DNA of 64,000 bases from Xenophilus sp. AP218F (GCA_002213445.1 NJIE01000006.1:124459-188458), one strand, 5' to 3'. Positions 33,938 to 43,797 are shown, counted from the first letter of the stretch. Notes: generated by a model not told the origin, from the sequence alone. Translations and numbers: made by a program.

Positions 33938-34730
33938 GCGGCGCCTCCAGCTGGCGGACGCGCTCGAACAGGCATATCGTGGCCGCCATCGCCACGTTCA
34001 GCGACTCCGCCCGTCCCGGCATCGGGATGCGGACGCGGGCGTCGGCCAGAGCCAGCAAGGCCGGACTGACGCCCGCGCCTTCGTTGCCGAATACGAAGGC
34101 GAGCGGGCCGCTCAGGTCCTGGCTGTAAAGCGAGGCGGAGCCTTCCAGATACGTGACCAGCTTCCGGCCCTCGAAACCCTTGAGTTCAGCTTGCAGATCC
34201 GCCTGCTCGTGCAAGTTGAGCGCGAAATGCGCCCCCATGCCGGCGCGCAGCACCTTGGGCGAAAACACGTCGACGCAGCCCTTGGACAGATACACCTCGC
34301 GCAGCCCGGACGCCGCGGCGCCGCGCAAAATGGTGCCCAGGTTGCCCGGGTCCTGAATATCCTCCAGCAGCAGCCGCGACGCGTCCCGCGGAGCCGGCCG
34401 CGCCGTCGGGCGTTCGCAGATCGCCAGCAGCTCGCCGGCCGTGGCCATCGCGCTGGCCTTGGCCATCACCGCGTCCGGCAAGCTCGCCACGACGCTGCCG
34501 GCCGGCAGGGCGCGCAGCAGGTCCTGCACTTCCGGGTGCTGCAAGGCGCGTTCGTTGACATACAGCCGTCGCAAACGCCCGCCCGTTTCCAGGCAGGCTT
34601 GGGTCAGGTGTATGCCCTCCAGCGCCATGACGCCTTCCTTGCGACGCTCGCGACCGTTCTGCACCAGTCGGGCCAGTTGCTTGATTTCGTCGTTGTGAGG
34701 GGAGGTAATGCTTTTGATCGTGTAAGGCAT
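33927..34730 (-). CDS. TrmH/SpoU-family RNA 2'-O-ribose methyltransferase
   Basis: A 267-aa knotted (SPOUT) methyltransferase. The three motifs are present: motif 1 EDIQDPGNLGTILRGAAASG, motif 2 LAFVFGNEGAGVSP, motif 3 RIPMPGRAESLNVAMAATICLFE. The N-terminal domain (KSITSPHNDEIKQLARLVQNGRERRKEGVMALEG) is a substrate-binding module as in RlmB and TsnR. The exact RNA target (23S rRNA or tRNA) is not clear from sequence; RlmB and TrmH proper usually have different N-termini. ATG 34730 has AAGAG upstream. It overlaps cca in tail-to-tail manner and may be the last gene of the motA-to-HDOD series. Confidence 0.88.
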   Translation of the reverse strand: MPYTIKSITSPHNDEIKQLARLVQNGRERRKEGVMALEGIHLTQACLETGGRLRRLYVNERALQHPEVQDLLRALPAGSVVASLPDAVMAKASAMATAGELLAICERPTARPAPRDASRLLLEDIQDPGNLGTILRGAAASGLREVYLSKGCVDVFSPKVLRAGMGAHFALNLHEQADLQAELKGFEGRKLVTYLEGSASLYSQDLSGPLAFVFGNEGAGVSPALLALADARVRIPMPGRAESLNVAMAATICLFERVRQLEAPLTR

Positions 34731-34793
34731 GACTACTCTTGAAATGAAAGACGCCGGCCCGAATCGACAGGCCGGCGCGACAAGTTAACCCGC

Positions 34794-36110
34794 TCAGTGC
34801 GTCAGGCGGGTGATCAGGTCCTTGAAACGATGATAGGTGGGTTCGTCTATCGCCCGGCCGCTGCGCGGGTTGTCCACGTAGAATACCCCGCTCAAATGGT
34901 GGCCGCTGAACAGCGTCATCAGCGCGAATTCGCCGTCGCCGATGTGCTGGAAGAACGCGTCCTCGTAACGCTGCGCCAGTTGCGCGCGCACGCTGGCCGG
35001 GGCATGAAAACTTTGCGGCTTGCTGGCGAATACGGCGAAAAAGCTGCCGGGCTCCAGCTCCACCAGCAACTTGCGCAGCGGGTTGTCGGCATCGAGGCCC
35101 ACCTGATAGCGCAGCTTGAGTTTGTGCAGCTCCGGCTCGTAATGATAATACAGGATGCGCTCGAATTTGAGGTCGTTGGCGAGGAAGCGGATCGACTCCT
35201 TGATGGCGTCCTCCAGCCGCGCGCCGGCATCCAGCGCCTTGTTCTGCTTCATGCTGGCTTTCTTGTACTCGCCCTCCAGCAACAGCAGCGAGCGCACCGG
35301 ATAGCTGTAGCCGTCGGCGCGCGGGTGATGCGCCACATTGAGCGCGGCGTGCACCACCGCCTGGTAAGCGTTGTCCGGCGAAGTGGCGATCAACTTGGCG
35401 GCGGTGTCGACGCCCACTTGCCAGGTGCTGCGCCAGCAGCCGTTCTCCAGCGAGTTGGCGGTGGCCATGGCCAGGCGCAGCAATTGGCGGCGCTTGCTTG
35501 GCGCGCCGGGGCCCAGCAGCCCGTTCAGGCCGGCAGGCAAAGGCAAATCGCGGATGAACTGGGCCAGAATCTGGGAGTAGTCCGCGCCGAAGGCGTCCGA
35601 CACCTCTTGCAGCAAAGGCTTGTCGGGCAGCTGGTTGCGCTGCAGCATGTACAGGCAGGCCGGCACGTTGTAGAGCAAGGCGGCGACGAAACAATCTTCC
35701 ACCTTGTGGTCGCCCTGTATCGACAGCCACTCCTTGACGATCAGCGCGGCCACGCGGCTGCGGCCCAGCCAGTCGCCGATCGCTTCGTACACTTCCGGGT
35801 CCAGCTGATTCGGCGCCGGCGCCAGGGCCTCCACCTTGCCGAAGCGATTCACCACCGCCTCCAGCCCCATCAGCATCAGGGTCTGCTCCACCGAAGGAAT
35901 GGTTTCGTTGCGCTGCAAGGCGCGCGAGTTGCCCACCACCCGGTACAGGTCCAGCAGCAGGAAAGGGTCCGACAGGCAAAGATTGGCCAGGTCGGTGAAA
36001 CTGATCATGTCGCTGTGGCGGGCGCAGATGTCCTTCAGCTCGCTCAGCGTATCGGGCAAAATCGGCCAGCGCTTCTCAGCGATGGACTTGATCCATTTAG
36101 TGAGGTCCAT
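34794..36110 (-). CDS. HDOD-domain protein with C-terminal GAF-like region
   Basis: A 438-aa cytoplasmic protein. Residues 15-215 form an HDOD domain: RWPILPDTLSELKDICARHSDMISFTDLANLCLSDPFLLLDLYRVVGNS...IPSVEQTLMLMGLEAVVNRF, as in HDOD regulators. The HD catalytic residues are absent, so it is not a nuclease or phosphodiesterase. Residues 290-430 (LEDAIKESIRFLANDLKFERILYYHYE...GVFYVDNPRSGRAIDEPTYHRFKDLITRL) look like a GAF sensor. HDOD proteins act in c-di-GMP or stress signalling and motility. It overlaps the preceding methyltransferase gene by 14 bases, in a series that begins with motA-motB; a role in flagellar behaviour is plausible but unproved. The ATG has no clear Shine-Dalgarno sequence, suggesting translational coupling. 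Confidence 0.82.
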   Translation of the reverse strand: MDLTKWIKSIAEKRWPILPDTLSELKDICARHSDMISFTDLANLCLSDPFLLLDLYRVVGNSRALQRNETIPSVEQTLMLMGLEAVVNRFGKVEALAPAPNQLDPEVYEAIGDWLGRSRVAALIVKEWLSIQGDHKVEDCFVAALLYNVPACLYMLQRNQLPDKPLLQEVSDAFGADYSQILAQFIRDLPLPAGLNGLLGPGAPSKRRQLLRLAMATANSLENGCWRSTWQVGVDTAAKLIATSPDNAYQAVVHAALNVAHHPRADGYSYPVRSLLLLEGEYKKASMKQNKALDAGARLEDAIKESIRFLANDLKFERILYYHYEPELHKLKLRYQVGLDADNPLRKLLVELEPGSFFAVFASKPQSFHAPASVRAQLAQRYEDAFFQHIGDGEFALMTLFSGHHLSGVFYVDNPRSGRAIDEPTYHRFKDLITRLTH

Positions 36111-36837
36111 GTGGGTGATGCCAGATCAGGAGTTCTTTTTGGAGCGCGCCATCCAGCGGCACGCGCTCATCGGGTTTCACATCGGGTACCACGAAAGTGT
36201 TGCTGATCAGCTTGCTGCCCGGCCGCCCCTCCGCGACGAACTTCCGCCACACCCGCGGCATCGGCTCCGGCGATAAAAAAACATACACCACATCGTAATT
36301 CGCCCAGCTCTGCCCCCAGAAGCTGCGGCATCTCACCTGCAAACGCAGGGGCCGACCGGCCCGCGCCCAACGCAGTCTGGCCAACAGCCAGCTGCCCCAG
36401 GCATTCTCCAACGCGTCGATCTTCACGTCCGGCCTCTGCGCCGCCAGCTGCACGGTCAGACGACCGTCGCCGCAGCCCGCTTCCAGCAGGCTGGCGTCCT
36501 CCGGCAGCAGCTGCGCCAGACGCCGGCTCGCCTCCCCCGATGAACGGTACAAGGGCACCCGTTCGGACAATGCGTTGCGCCCGACGGCGACAGTGAGCAA
36601 CAGGGCCAGCAGGTAAATCCAGCCGGGCAGCGCCAGTTGCTGCATCAATACCACGGCAGGCACGAACAGGCCGTGCGTCAGCCGCTGCCAGGGAGGCAAA
36701 CGATGCGCGATGGCCAGCGCGGCGGCGATCATGCCTTGCAGGATCGCCCACGCGGCCGGCATCAGCGCCGGCGCCACGAACAGCCAAGCCGCGACGCAAG
36801 CCAGCGCCTGCAACAACAGCGGGCGCAGCCATTTCAC
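36097..36837 (-). CDS. Membrane-anchored class I SAM methyltransferase
   Basis: A 246-aa protein with two parts. Residues 1-88 have three or so hydrophobic segments (LLLQALACVAAWLFVAPALM; WAILQGMIAAALAIAH; GWIYLLALLLTVAVG), an inner-membrane anchor. Residues 95-246 form a Rossmann methyltransferase with motif I LLEAGCGDGRLTVQLA (EAGCGDG at 119-125), acidic post-I (DALENAW) and motif IV-like NYDVVYVFLSPEPMPRVW. From position, 10 bases after motB and overlapping the HDOD gene, it is co-transcribed with the flagellar stator genes. Similar proteins are annotated only as class I methyltransferases; the substrate (protein, lipid or small molecule) is unknown. Confidence 0.75.
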   Translation of the reverse strand: MKWLRPLLLQALACVAAWLFVAPALMPAAWAILQGMIAAALAIAHRLPPWQRLTHGLFVPAVVLMQQLALPGWIYLLALLLTVAVGRNALSERVPLYRSSGEASRRLAQLLPEDASLLEAGCGDGRLTVQLAAQRPDVKIDALENAWGSWLLARLRWARAGRPLRLQVRCRSFWGQSWANYDVVYVFLSPEPMPRVWRKFVAEGRPGSKLISNTFVVPDVKPDERVPLDGALQKELLIWHHPHGPH

Positions 36838-36847
36838 TCGCCGCGCC

Positions 36848-37768
36848 TCACTTCCCGCCCTCCGCCGGCGGAGAGGCCTGCACTTCGGTCGGCGGGCCGC
36901 CTATCGTTTCCTGATTCAACTGCGGCTTGTTGCCATCGTTCAGAATCGAGGTCTCTGTATCGCGGTTCAGCACCAGGATGGTGATGCGGCGATTTTCCGG
37001 ACTGAATACATTGGTCTTGATCAGGGGGTTGGCCGAGGCCAGGCCCACCACGCGCAGCACCTTGCTTTCCAGCAAACCGCCGGCGATCAGTTCGCGCCTG
37101 GCGGTATTGGCGCGGTCGGCGGACAGTTCCCAGTTGCTGTAACCGTTTTGGCCATTGCCGAACGGTTTGGCGTCGGTGTGCCCGGAAATGCTGATCTTGT
37201 TGGGCAGCTGATTCAGCTCCGGCGCCAATTGCTGCAGCAGTTCGCGCGTGTGCGGCAACATGCGCGAACTTCCCGAATCGAACATCGGGCGATTCTGCTC
37301 GTCGACAATCTGAATCTTCAGCCCTTCGGGCGTCATTTCCAGCTTGAGTTGGCTCTTGTATTCCTTGAGCAGTTCGCTCTGGTCTATGCTGCTTTCGATT
37401 TTTTGCTGCAGTTGCGACAAGGACGCCTTCTCCTTGGCCTTGCGCAGCACTTCGTCCTTTTCCGCGCCGGCCTTGTTGACCTGCCCGGCCTGCTTGGTGA
37501 GATCGTTGCCGCCGCCCTTGATCACCGAAGTGGCGTCGCCGGCACCGGCGCCGCCGGCCAAGGCGACCTTGAGCGGGGTCTTGAAATATTCCGCGATGCC
37601 GTTAAGCGTGCCCTGCGAGGCCGAGCCCAACAGCCACATCAGCAGGAAGAAGGCCATCATCGCCGTCACGAAGTCGGCGTAGGCGATCTTCCAGGCCCCG
37701 CCATGATGGCCGTGCCCGCCCTTCTTGATGCGCTTGACGATGATGGGCCGTTGCGATTCGTCTGCCAT
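36848..37768 (-). CDS. motB: Flagellar stator protein MotB
   Basis: A 306-aa inner-membrane protein that pairs with MotA to make the proton-driven stator. One transmembrane helix follows a basic start (IVKRIKKGGHGHHGGAWKIAYADFVTAMMAFFLLMWLLG); the proton-binding aspartate is D32, the same number as in E. coli. After the plug and a low-complexity linker comes an OmpA-like peptidoglycan-binding domain: FDSGSSRMLPHTRELLQQLAPEL, ISISGHTDAKPF, NWELSADRANTARRELIAGGL and ENRRITILVL. ATG 37768 has GGAGCGGAGC upstream. It lies 18 bases after motA. The proton (not sodium) type is indicated by the MotB-like rather than PomB-like helix. Confidence 0.95.
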   Translation of the reverse strand: MADESQRPIIVKRIKKGGHGHHGGAWKIAYADFVTAMMAFFLLMWLLGSASQGTLNGIAEYFKTPLKVALAGGAGAGDATSVIKGGGNDLTKQAGQVNKAGAEKDEVLRKAKEKASLSQLQQKIESSIDQSELLKEYKSQLKLEMTPEGLKIQIVDEQNRPMFDSGSSRMLPHTRELLQQLAPELNQLPNKISISGHTDAKPFGNGQNGYSNWELSADRANTARRELIAGGLLESKVLRVVGLASANPLIKTNVFSPENRRITILVLNRDTETSILNDGNKPQLNQETIGGPPTEVQASPPAEGGK

Positions 37769-37786
37769 GCTCCGCTCCTGGCTGCT

Positions 37787-38641
37787 TTATTTCTTCTGCT
37801 TGACGTGGTCTTCCAGTTCCTTGAAGGACGGACGATCCATCGACGACAGCGCCTTGCGGCCGAACTCCACCGCCACCTGCGGCGCGTAGCCGTTGAGGCT
37901 GGCGAGAATGGTGACCTTGATGGTCTGGTAGACGCGGGTGCCCTCGCCCAGCTTGTGCTCCAGAATGGTGCCGAGCGGGCCTACGAAGCCGTAGGCGAGC
38001 AAAATCCCGAGGAAGGTGCCCACCAGCGCGTGCGCGATCAGCATGCCCAGTTCGGAAGGCGGCGCGCCTACCGATTCCATGGTGTGCACCACGCCCATCA
38101 CCGCCGCCACGATACCGAAAGCCGGCAAGCCGTCGGCCAGCCCCTTGACCGCGCTGACCGGCACCTCCCCTTCGTGATGGTGGGTTTCGATTTCCACGTC
38201 CATCAGGTTCTCGATTTCGAAGGCGTTGAGGTTGCCGCCCACCATCAGCCGCAGGTAGTCGCAGATGAATTCCACAACGTGATGGTCATGCATGACTGTC
38301 GGGTACTTGGAAAACACCGGGCTGGCTTCCGGATTTTCGACATCGGCCTCGATCGACATCAGGCCTTCCTTGCGCACCTTGGTCAGGATCTCGAACAGCA
38401 AGGAGAACAGATCCATATAAAAAGCCTTGCCGTAAGGGCTGCCCTTGAAAACGGTGGGCAAGGCCTTCATGGTGGCTTTCAGCGGCGCGCCGCCGTTGGC
38501 TACCACGAAGGCGCCGATGGCGGCGCCTGCAATCATCACCACTTCCAGGGGCTGCATCAGCGCGGCGACGTGGCCCCCTGCCGCAACAAAGCCCCCCAGC
38601 ACCGAGCCAAGGATGATGATGTACCCGATCGCGACGAACAT
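37787..38641 (-). CDS. motA: Flagellar stator protein MotA
   Basis: A 284-aa four-helix membrane protein. It opens MFVAIGYIIILGSVLGGFVAAGGHVAALMQPLEVVMIAGAAIGAFVVAN, the first two helices and the L-x-Q-P-x-E motif of MotA. The large cytoplasmic loop (residues 60-170) has charged residues for contact with FliG (KVRKEGLMSIEADVENP). Helices three and four contain GLADGLPAFGIVAAVMGVVHTM and LVGTFLGILLAYGFVGPLG with the conserved prolines. Family length is 280-295. It is the first gene of the motA-motB-methyltransferase-HDOD series; I see no clear sigma-28 promoter in the 161-base upstream gap, only a perfect TTCTATTA inverted repeat. Confidence 0.95.
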   Translation of the reverse strand: MFVAIGYIIILGSVLGGFVAAGGHVAALMQPLEVVMIAGAAIGAFVVANGGAPLKATMKALPTVFKGSPYGKAFYMDLFSLLFEILTKVRKEGLMSIEADVENPEASPVFSKYPTVMHDHHVVEFICDYLRLMVGGNLNAFEIENLMDVEIETHHHEGEVPVSAVKGLADGLPAFGIVAAVMGVVHTMESVGAPPSELGMLIAHALVGTFLGILLAYGFVGPLGTILEHKLGEGTRVYQTIKVTILASLNGYAPQVAVEFGRKALSSMDRPSFKELEDHVKQKK

Positions 38642-38694
38642 GCGTAGTCCTGTTCTGAGTATTTTGGGATGCCGTGTCTGTATTAGAGCACGTC

Positions 38695-38742
38695 TTCTAT
38701 TACTTCATAATAGAAAAAGCGGATTGAATTGTATCAACCCGC
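38695..38742 (-). terminator. Transaminase terminator next to an inverted repeat before motA
   Basis: On the minus strand GCGGGTTGA (38742-38734) pairs with TCAATCCGC (38727-38719) around TACAAT with one G-U pair, followed by U5; this ends the transaminase transcript. Beside it TTCTATTA (38695-38702) and TAATAGAA (38708-38715) form a perfect 8-bp inverted repeat with a 5-nt loop that could be an operator for motA. Confidence 0.75.
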
Positions 38743-38802
38743 CTTCATCCCCGCAAAACCAATAAGGACGCGGGTTGTCATATCGTTCGAAGCAGTTTTA
38801 TC

Positions 38803-40182
38803 TCAAGAAAGATTTTCCGATTCGACTTTCTGTTCGAACTCGCGCATGCAACGCGCGGCCACCGCCAGCATCTCGTCGATGTCGTCCTTGCTGATGACCA
38901 GCGGCGGAGCCGCGACGATATGATCGCCGCAGGCGCGCATGATCAGATTGTTGCGGAAGAAGATATCGCGGCACACCAGGCCGACCTCGCCGAAATTCGG
39001 GAACAGCTCGCGGGTCTCCTTGTTCTTCACCAGCGTGAAAGCCTGGATCAGGCCGACGCCGCGCACGTCGTCCACATGCTTGAACTGGCTGAAGGTTTCG
39101 CGCCAGCGCTGCTGCATGTAGGGGCCGATGTCGCGCTTGACCTGCTCCACGATGCCCTCGTCGCGCAAGGCCAGCACATTGGCGCGCGCCACTGCGGCGC
39201 ACACCGGGTGGCCGGAGTAGGTAAAACCGTGGTTGAAGTCGCCGGCGGCGATCAGCCCCTTGGCCACGCGCTCGCCGACAAAGACCGCGCCCATCGGCAG
39301 ATAACCGGAAGACAGCCCCTTGGCGGTGGTGAACATGTCAGGCTTGAAGCCGAAGTGCTGATGGCCGAACCATTCGCCGGTGCGCCCGAAGCCGCAAATC
39401 ACTTCGTCCGCCACCAGCAGCACATCGTATTTGCGGCAGATGCGCTCCACTTCCGGCCAGTAAGTGGCCGGCGGAATGATGACGCCGCCGGCGCCCTGAA
39501 TCGGCTCGCCGACGAACGCCGCCACCTTGTCCGCGCCGATCTCCAGGATTTTCTCTTCCAGCCAGCGCGCCGCGGCCAAACCGAACTCGTCGCGGCTCAT
39601 GTCCTTGCCGTGCTTATACCACCACGGCTGCTCCACGTGCGCCATGCCCGGAATCGGCAAATCGCCTTGCTCGTGCATGTACTTCATGCCGCCCAGGCTC
39701 GCGCCGCCTATGGTGGAGCCGTGATAGCCGTTCCAGCGTCCGATCAGCGTCTTTTTCTCCGGCTTGCCCTGGGCGTCCCAGTAACGGCGCACCATGCGGA
39801 TCATGGTATCCACGGACTCCGAGCCGGAGTTGGTGTAGAACACGTGCTCAAAACCGGCCGGGGTGACTTCGGCCAGCAAGGCGGACAGTTCCACCACCGC
39901 GGGGTGGGTGGTTTTGAAAAAGGTGTTGTAGAACGGCAGCTCCTCCATCTGGCGGCGCGCCACTTCGGCGAAATCCTTGCGACCGTATCCGACATTGACG
40001 CACCACAGGCCGGCCATGCCGTCGATGATCTTGTTGCCTTCGGAGTCCCACAGGTACATCCCCTCGCCGCGCGTCATGATCCGCGCGCCCTGGTGGTTCA
40101 GCGACGCGGTGTCGGTAAACGGATGCAGGTGATGCGCGGCATCCAGTTCGCGCCATTCGCTGGTGGTACGTTGCTTCTGCAT
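38803..40182 (-). CDS. Pyruvate-dependent omega-transaminase (class III; CV2025/SpuC-like)
   Basis: A 459-aa PLP enzyme of the class III aminotransferases. The PLP lysine is K288 (TTAKGLSSGYLP), the substrate-site W60 and Y153 (RWNGYHGST) are present, and the metal-free DEVICGFGRTG signature lies at 259-269. Sequence and length match C. violaceum CV2025, an enzyme famous in biocatalysis for chiral amines, which uses pyruvate as amino acceptor. Its natural role is suggested by the locus: it is the last gene after ald, puuD and a PuuA-like ligase, so putrescine or gamma-glutamylputrescine is the likely donor, as with Pseudomonas SpuC. The ATG at 40182 has GGAGG eight bases upstream. An earlier in-frame start adds 11 residues but has no ribosome site. 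Confidence 0.93.
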   Translation of the reverse strand: MQKQRTTSEWRELDAAHHLHPFTDTASLNHQGARIMTRGEGMYLWDSEGNKIIDGMAGLWCVNVGYGRKDFAEVARRQMEELPFYNTFFKTTHPAVVELSALLAEVTPAGFEHVFYTNSGSESVDTMIRMVRRYWDAQGKPEKKTLIGRWNGYHGSTIGGASLGGMKYMHEQGDLPIPGMAHVEQPWWYKHGKDMSRDEFGLAAARWLEEKILEIGADKVAAFVGEPIQGAGGVIIPPATYWPEVERICRKYDVLLVADEVICGFGRTGEWFGHQHFGFKPDMFTTAKGLSSGYLPMGAVFVGERVAKGLIAAGDFNHGFTYSGHPVCAAVARANVLALRDEGIVEQVKRDIGPYMQQRWRETFSQFKHVDDVRGVGLIQAFTLVKNKETRELFPNFGEVGLVCRDIFFRNNLIMRACGDHIVAAPPLVISKDDIDEMLAVAARCMREFEQKVESENLS

Positions 40183-40297
40183 ATGACTTCCTCCCGGTTG
40201 TTCGATAGCGGGCAAACCGCCCGGCTTCGCGCTTGGCGTGTTGTTCTATTGCTGGGTCCTGTCCATCCGGCCGCCGGGCATGCCCGGCGGCGCGCCA

Positions 40298-41632
40298 TCA
40301 CACGTGCAGCAGCAGGAACTTGCGCTCCCAGGGACTGATGACGCGGAAATACTCGGAAAATTCCTTCTCCTTCATGCCGACGTACATGCGCACGAAACGC
40401 TCGCCCAGCACTTCGGCCATTTCGGAACACTCCGCCAGCCTGACCAGCGACTCCTCGGAGCTGTTGGGGAACTGGTAAGGCAGCTCGTAAGCGTCGGTCT
40501 GGCGCGGCTCGGACGGCCTGAGCTTGTTGATGATGCCCAGATAGCCGCAAGCCAGCGTGGCCGCCATGGCGATATAGGGGTTGACGTCCACCCCCGGCAC
40601 CCGGTTCTCCACTCGCCTCGCCGGCGGCGAAGAATGCGGCACGCGCAGGCCGACGGTGCGGTTGTCGTAACCCCATTCGACATTGGTCGGCGCGGCGGTG
40701 TAGCGCGACAAACGACGGAATGAGTTCACGTAGGGCGCGAACAGCGGCATGGTTTGCGGAATGTACTTCTGCAAACCGGCGATGAAGTGGAAGAACAGAT
40801 CGGAGGGGCTGCCGTCGTCATTGGTGAACACATTGCGGCCGGTATTTCGGTCCACCAGGCTCTGGTGCATGTGCATGGCGCTGCCCGGCTCGTTTTCCAT
40901 CGGCTTGGCCATGAAGGTGGCGTACATGCTGTGGCGGAACGCCGCTTCGCGCACGGTGCGCTTGAACAGGAAGACCTGATCGGCGAGGTCCAGCGGGTTG
41001 CCGTGCAGGAAGTTGATCTCCATCTGCGCGGTGCCCACTTCGTGAATCAGCGTGTCCACTTCCAGATTCTGCGCATGGCAGTAATCGTAGATGTCTTCGA
41101 ACAGCGGGTCGAACTCGTTGACGGCGTCGATGGAGTAGGAGCGGCGGCCGAATTCGGCGCGGCCGGTGCGGCCGACCGGCGCGGCCAGCGGGATGTCCGG
41201 ATCGGGATTGGGCGACAGCAGGTAGAACTCCATCTCCGGCGCCAGCACCGGCTCGATGCCCATCTCGTCGTACAGTTTCAGGACGCGCTTGAGCACATTG
41301 CGCGGGGCCACATCCACCGGCGTGCCGTCGGCGCGATGGCAGTCGTAGATCAGCTGCGCGGTCGGGTCCACCGCCCAGGGCACGAAGCGCAAGGTGTTGG
41401 GGTCCGGCGCCAGCACCATGTCCGGATCGGTCAGGTCCAGCATGCTGTCGTCGGGGTAGTCGCCGGTGACGGTTTGCATCAGCACGGCTTCCGGCAACCG
41501 CATTTCCGGGTCGGAAACAAACTTGTCCTTGGGCACGATCTTGCCGCGCGCCACCCCCGTCATATCCGGAACGATGCACTCCACTTCGGTGATGCGATGT
41601 TCTCGCAACCATTCGTTGATTTGGTGATTCAT
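40298..41632 (-). CDS. puuA: Glutamine synthetase family protein, gamma-glutamylpolyamine synthetase (PuuA/SpuI-like)
   Basis: A 444-aa type of glutamine synthetase fold that activates glutamate with ATP and couples it to an amine. Family blocks are VECIVPDMTGVARGKIVPKDKF near the start, LAPEMEFYLL (metal ligand E), HEVGTAQMEINFLHGNPLDLADQVFLFKR, ATFMAKPMENEPGSAMHMHQSL (H-x-H, ATP and glutamate site), and SRYTAAPTNVEWGYDNRTVGLRVP. These are the PuuA/SpuI branch, not housekeeping GlnA (no adenylylation tyrosine loop). ATG 41632 has GAGGAAAGC upstream. Downstream is the transaminase and upstream puuD, giving the pathway context. Substrate could be putrescine, cadaverine or another diamine. Confidence 0.88.
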   Translation of the reverse strand: MNHQINEWLREHRITEVECIVPDMTGVARGKIVPKDKFVSDPEMRLPEAVLMQTVTGDYPDDSMLDLTDPDMVLAPDPNTLRFVPWAVDPTAQLIYDCHRADGTPVDVAPRNVLKRVLKLYDEMGIEPVLAPEMEFYLLSPNPDPDIPLAAPVGRTGRAEFGRRSYSIDAVNEFDPLFEDIYDYCHAQNLEVDTLIHEVGTAQMEINFLHGNPLDLADQVFLFKRTVREAAFRHSMYATFMAKPMENEPGSAMHMHQSLVDRNTGRNVFTNDDGSPSDLFFHFIAGLQKYIPQTMPLFAPYVNSFRRLSRYTAAPTNVEWGYDNRTVGLRVPHSSPPARRVENRVPGVDVNPYIAMAATLACGYLGIINKLRPSEPRQTDAYELPYQFPNSSEESLVRLAECSEMAEVLGERFVRMYVGMKEKEFSEYFRVISPWERKFLLLHV

Positions 41633-41767
41633 AAAGCTTTCCTCTGTTAGCTCCCCGGCCGTGATACCGGCTCTGAAACCGGGAGGTGCTGCTTTACCGC
41701 CACTGCAACGTCGCCCCGTCGCGCGCGAAGATTGAAGATACGGCGCGCCGGAACGGAAACCGCCAAG

Positions 41768-42520
41768 TTATCCCCGCGCGCGCCTCCTTGCGCGACAAGC
41801 GTCGCCAAAAGCGTTGAAGATGGCCTGCGAAACCGGATTTTCCCAATAGCGCCACTCCGGATGCCATTGCACGGCAAAGGCGAAGCTCTTGGCGTCGCGC
41901 ACCCGGTAAGCCTCGATCAACCCGTCCTCGGCCGTCGCCTCGCGCTCCAGACAGTCGGCCAGGCGACGTATGCCCTGCTGGTGCAGCGAATTCACCTTGG
42001 CGCGGGTCTCGCCGGTCCAGGACGCCAGCAGGCCGCCTGGCGCGAAGTCCACGTGGTGCGACAGCTGATACATCTCGTCCATGCTCTCGCTCTTGACCTC
42101 GCGGTGATCGCGCAGCCCCGGCTGCTCCTGCACGTGCTGATGCAGCTCGCCGCCGAGGGCCACGTTGATTTCCTGGAACCCCCTGCAAATGCCGAGCAAG
42201 GGGATGCCCGCGTCCACCAGCATGCGGATCAGCGGCAAGGTGGTGGCGTCGCGCTGCGGGTCGTGCAGGGTGCCGGGCCGGCTGGGCTCGCCGTTGTAGT
42301 GGTGAGGCTCGACGTTGGACGGCGAGCCGGGCAGCAGGATGCCGTCCACCATGTTCAGCACCTCGAGAAGGTGGGCGTGATTCCCCATCGCCGGAATCAG
42401 CAGCGGCAGGCCGCCGGCGCCGCCGGCGGCGGCCGTGATGTATTTCTCGCCCACCACGTGAAACGGTTGCGGGCCGATCGGCTTGATGTCGCAGGGAATG
42501 CCGATGATCGGGGGCTGCAT
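41768..42520 (-). CDS. puuD: Gamma-glutamyl-gamma-aminobutyrate hydrolase (PuuD), class I amidotransferase fold
   Basis: A 250-aa peptidase C26 protein that splits gamma-Glu-GABA to glutamate and GABA, the last step of the Puu pathway. The nucleophile is C112 in PLLGICRGFQEINVALGG, and the catalytic pair H220-x-E222 is in FAVQWHPEW. Other family blocks are IGIPCDI, GEKYITAA, DGILLPGSPSNVEPHHY and EVKSESMDEMYQLSHHV. The start at 42520 (MQPPIIGIPCD) has CGGAGAACC upstream; the frame is open further but overlaps ald. It lies 17 bases after ald. The next gene (PuuA-like) starts 135 bases later, so a second promoter or processing is possible. Confidence 0.92.
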   Translation of the reverse strand: MQPPIIGIPCDIKPIGPQPFHVVGEKYITAAAGGAGGLPLLIPAMGNHAHLLEVLNMVDGILLPGSPSNVEPHHYNGEPSRPGTLHDPQRDATTLPLIRMLVDAGIPLLGICRGFQEINVALGGELHQHVQEQPGLRDHREVKSESMDEMYQLSHHVDFAPGGLLASWTGETRAKVNSLHQQGIRRLADCLEREATAEDGLIEAYRVRDAKSFAFAVQWHPEWRYWENPVSQAIFNAFGDACRARRRARG

Positions 42521-42537
42521 AGGGTTCTCCGGAAGAG

Positions 42538-43665
<1,128 letters not shown>

Positions 43666-43750
43666 GATTGTCTCCCTCTGGTTATTTTGAACAGCCGCAT
43701 GGACAGCATCCGTTTAAGAAAATTCACAAGACACTTGCTCCATGCCACTG

Positions 43751-43797
43751 ATTCTGGCTATAAACCCTCATCCTTGCAAAGATATTTGATTTTGCAA
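43751..43797 (-). promoter_or_regulatory. Candidate ald promoter and operator
   Basis: TTGCAA (43779-43774) and CAGAAT (43756-43751) on the minus strand are 17 bases apart. The -35 is one arm of the perfect inverted repeat TTGCAAA-N10-TTTGCAA (43774-43797). A PuuR-like repressor gene starts 82 bases away, on the other side, so it is the natural candidate to bind. Confidence 0.5.
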
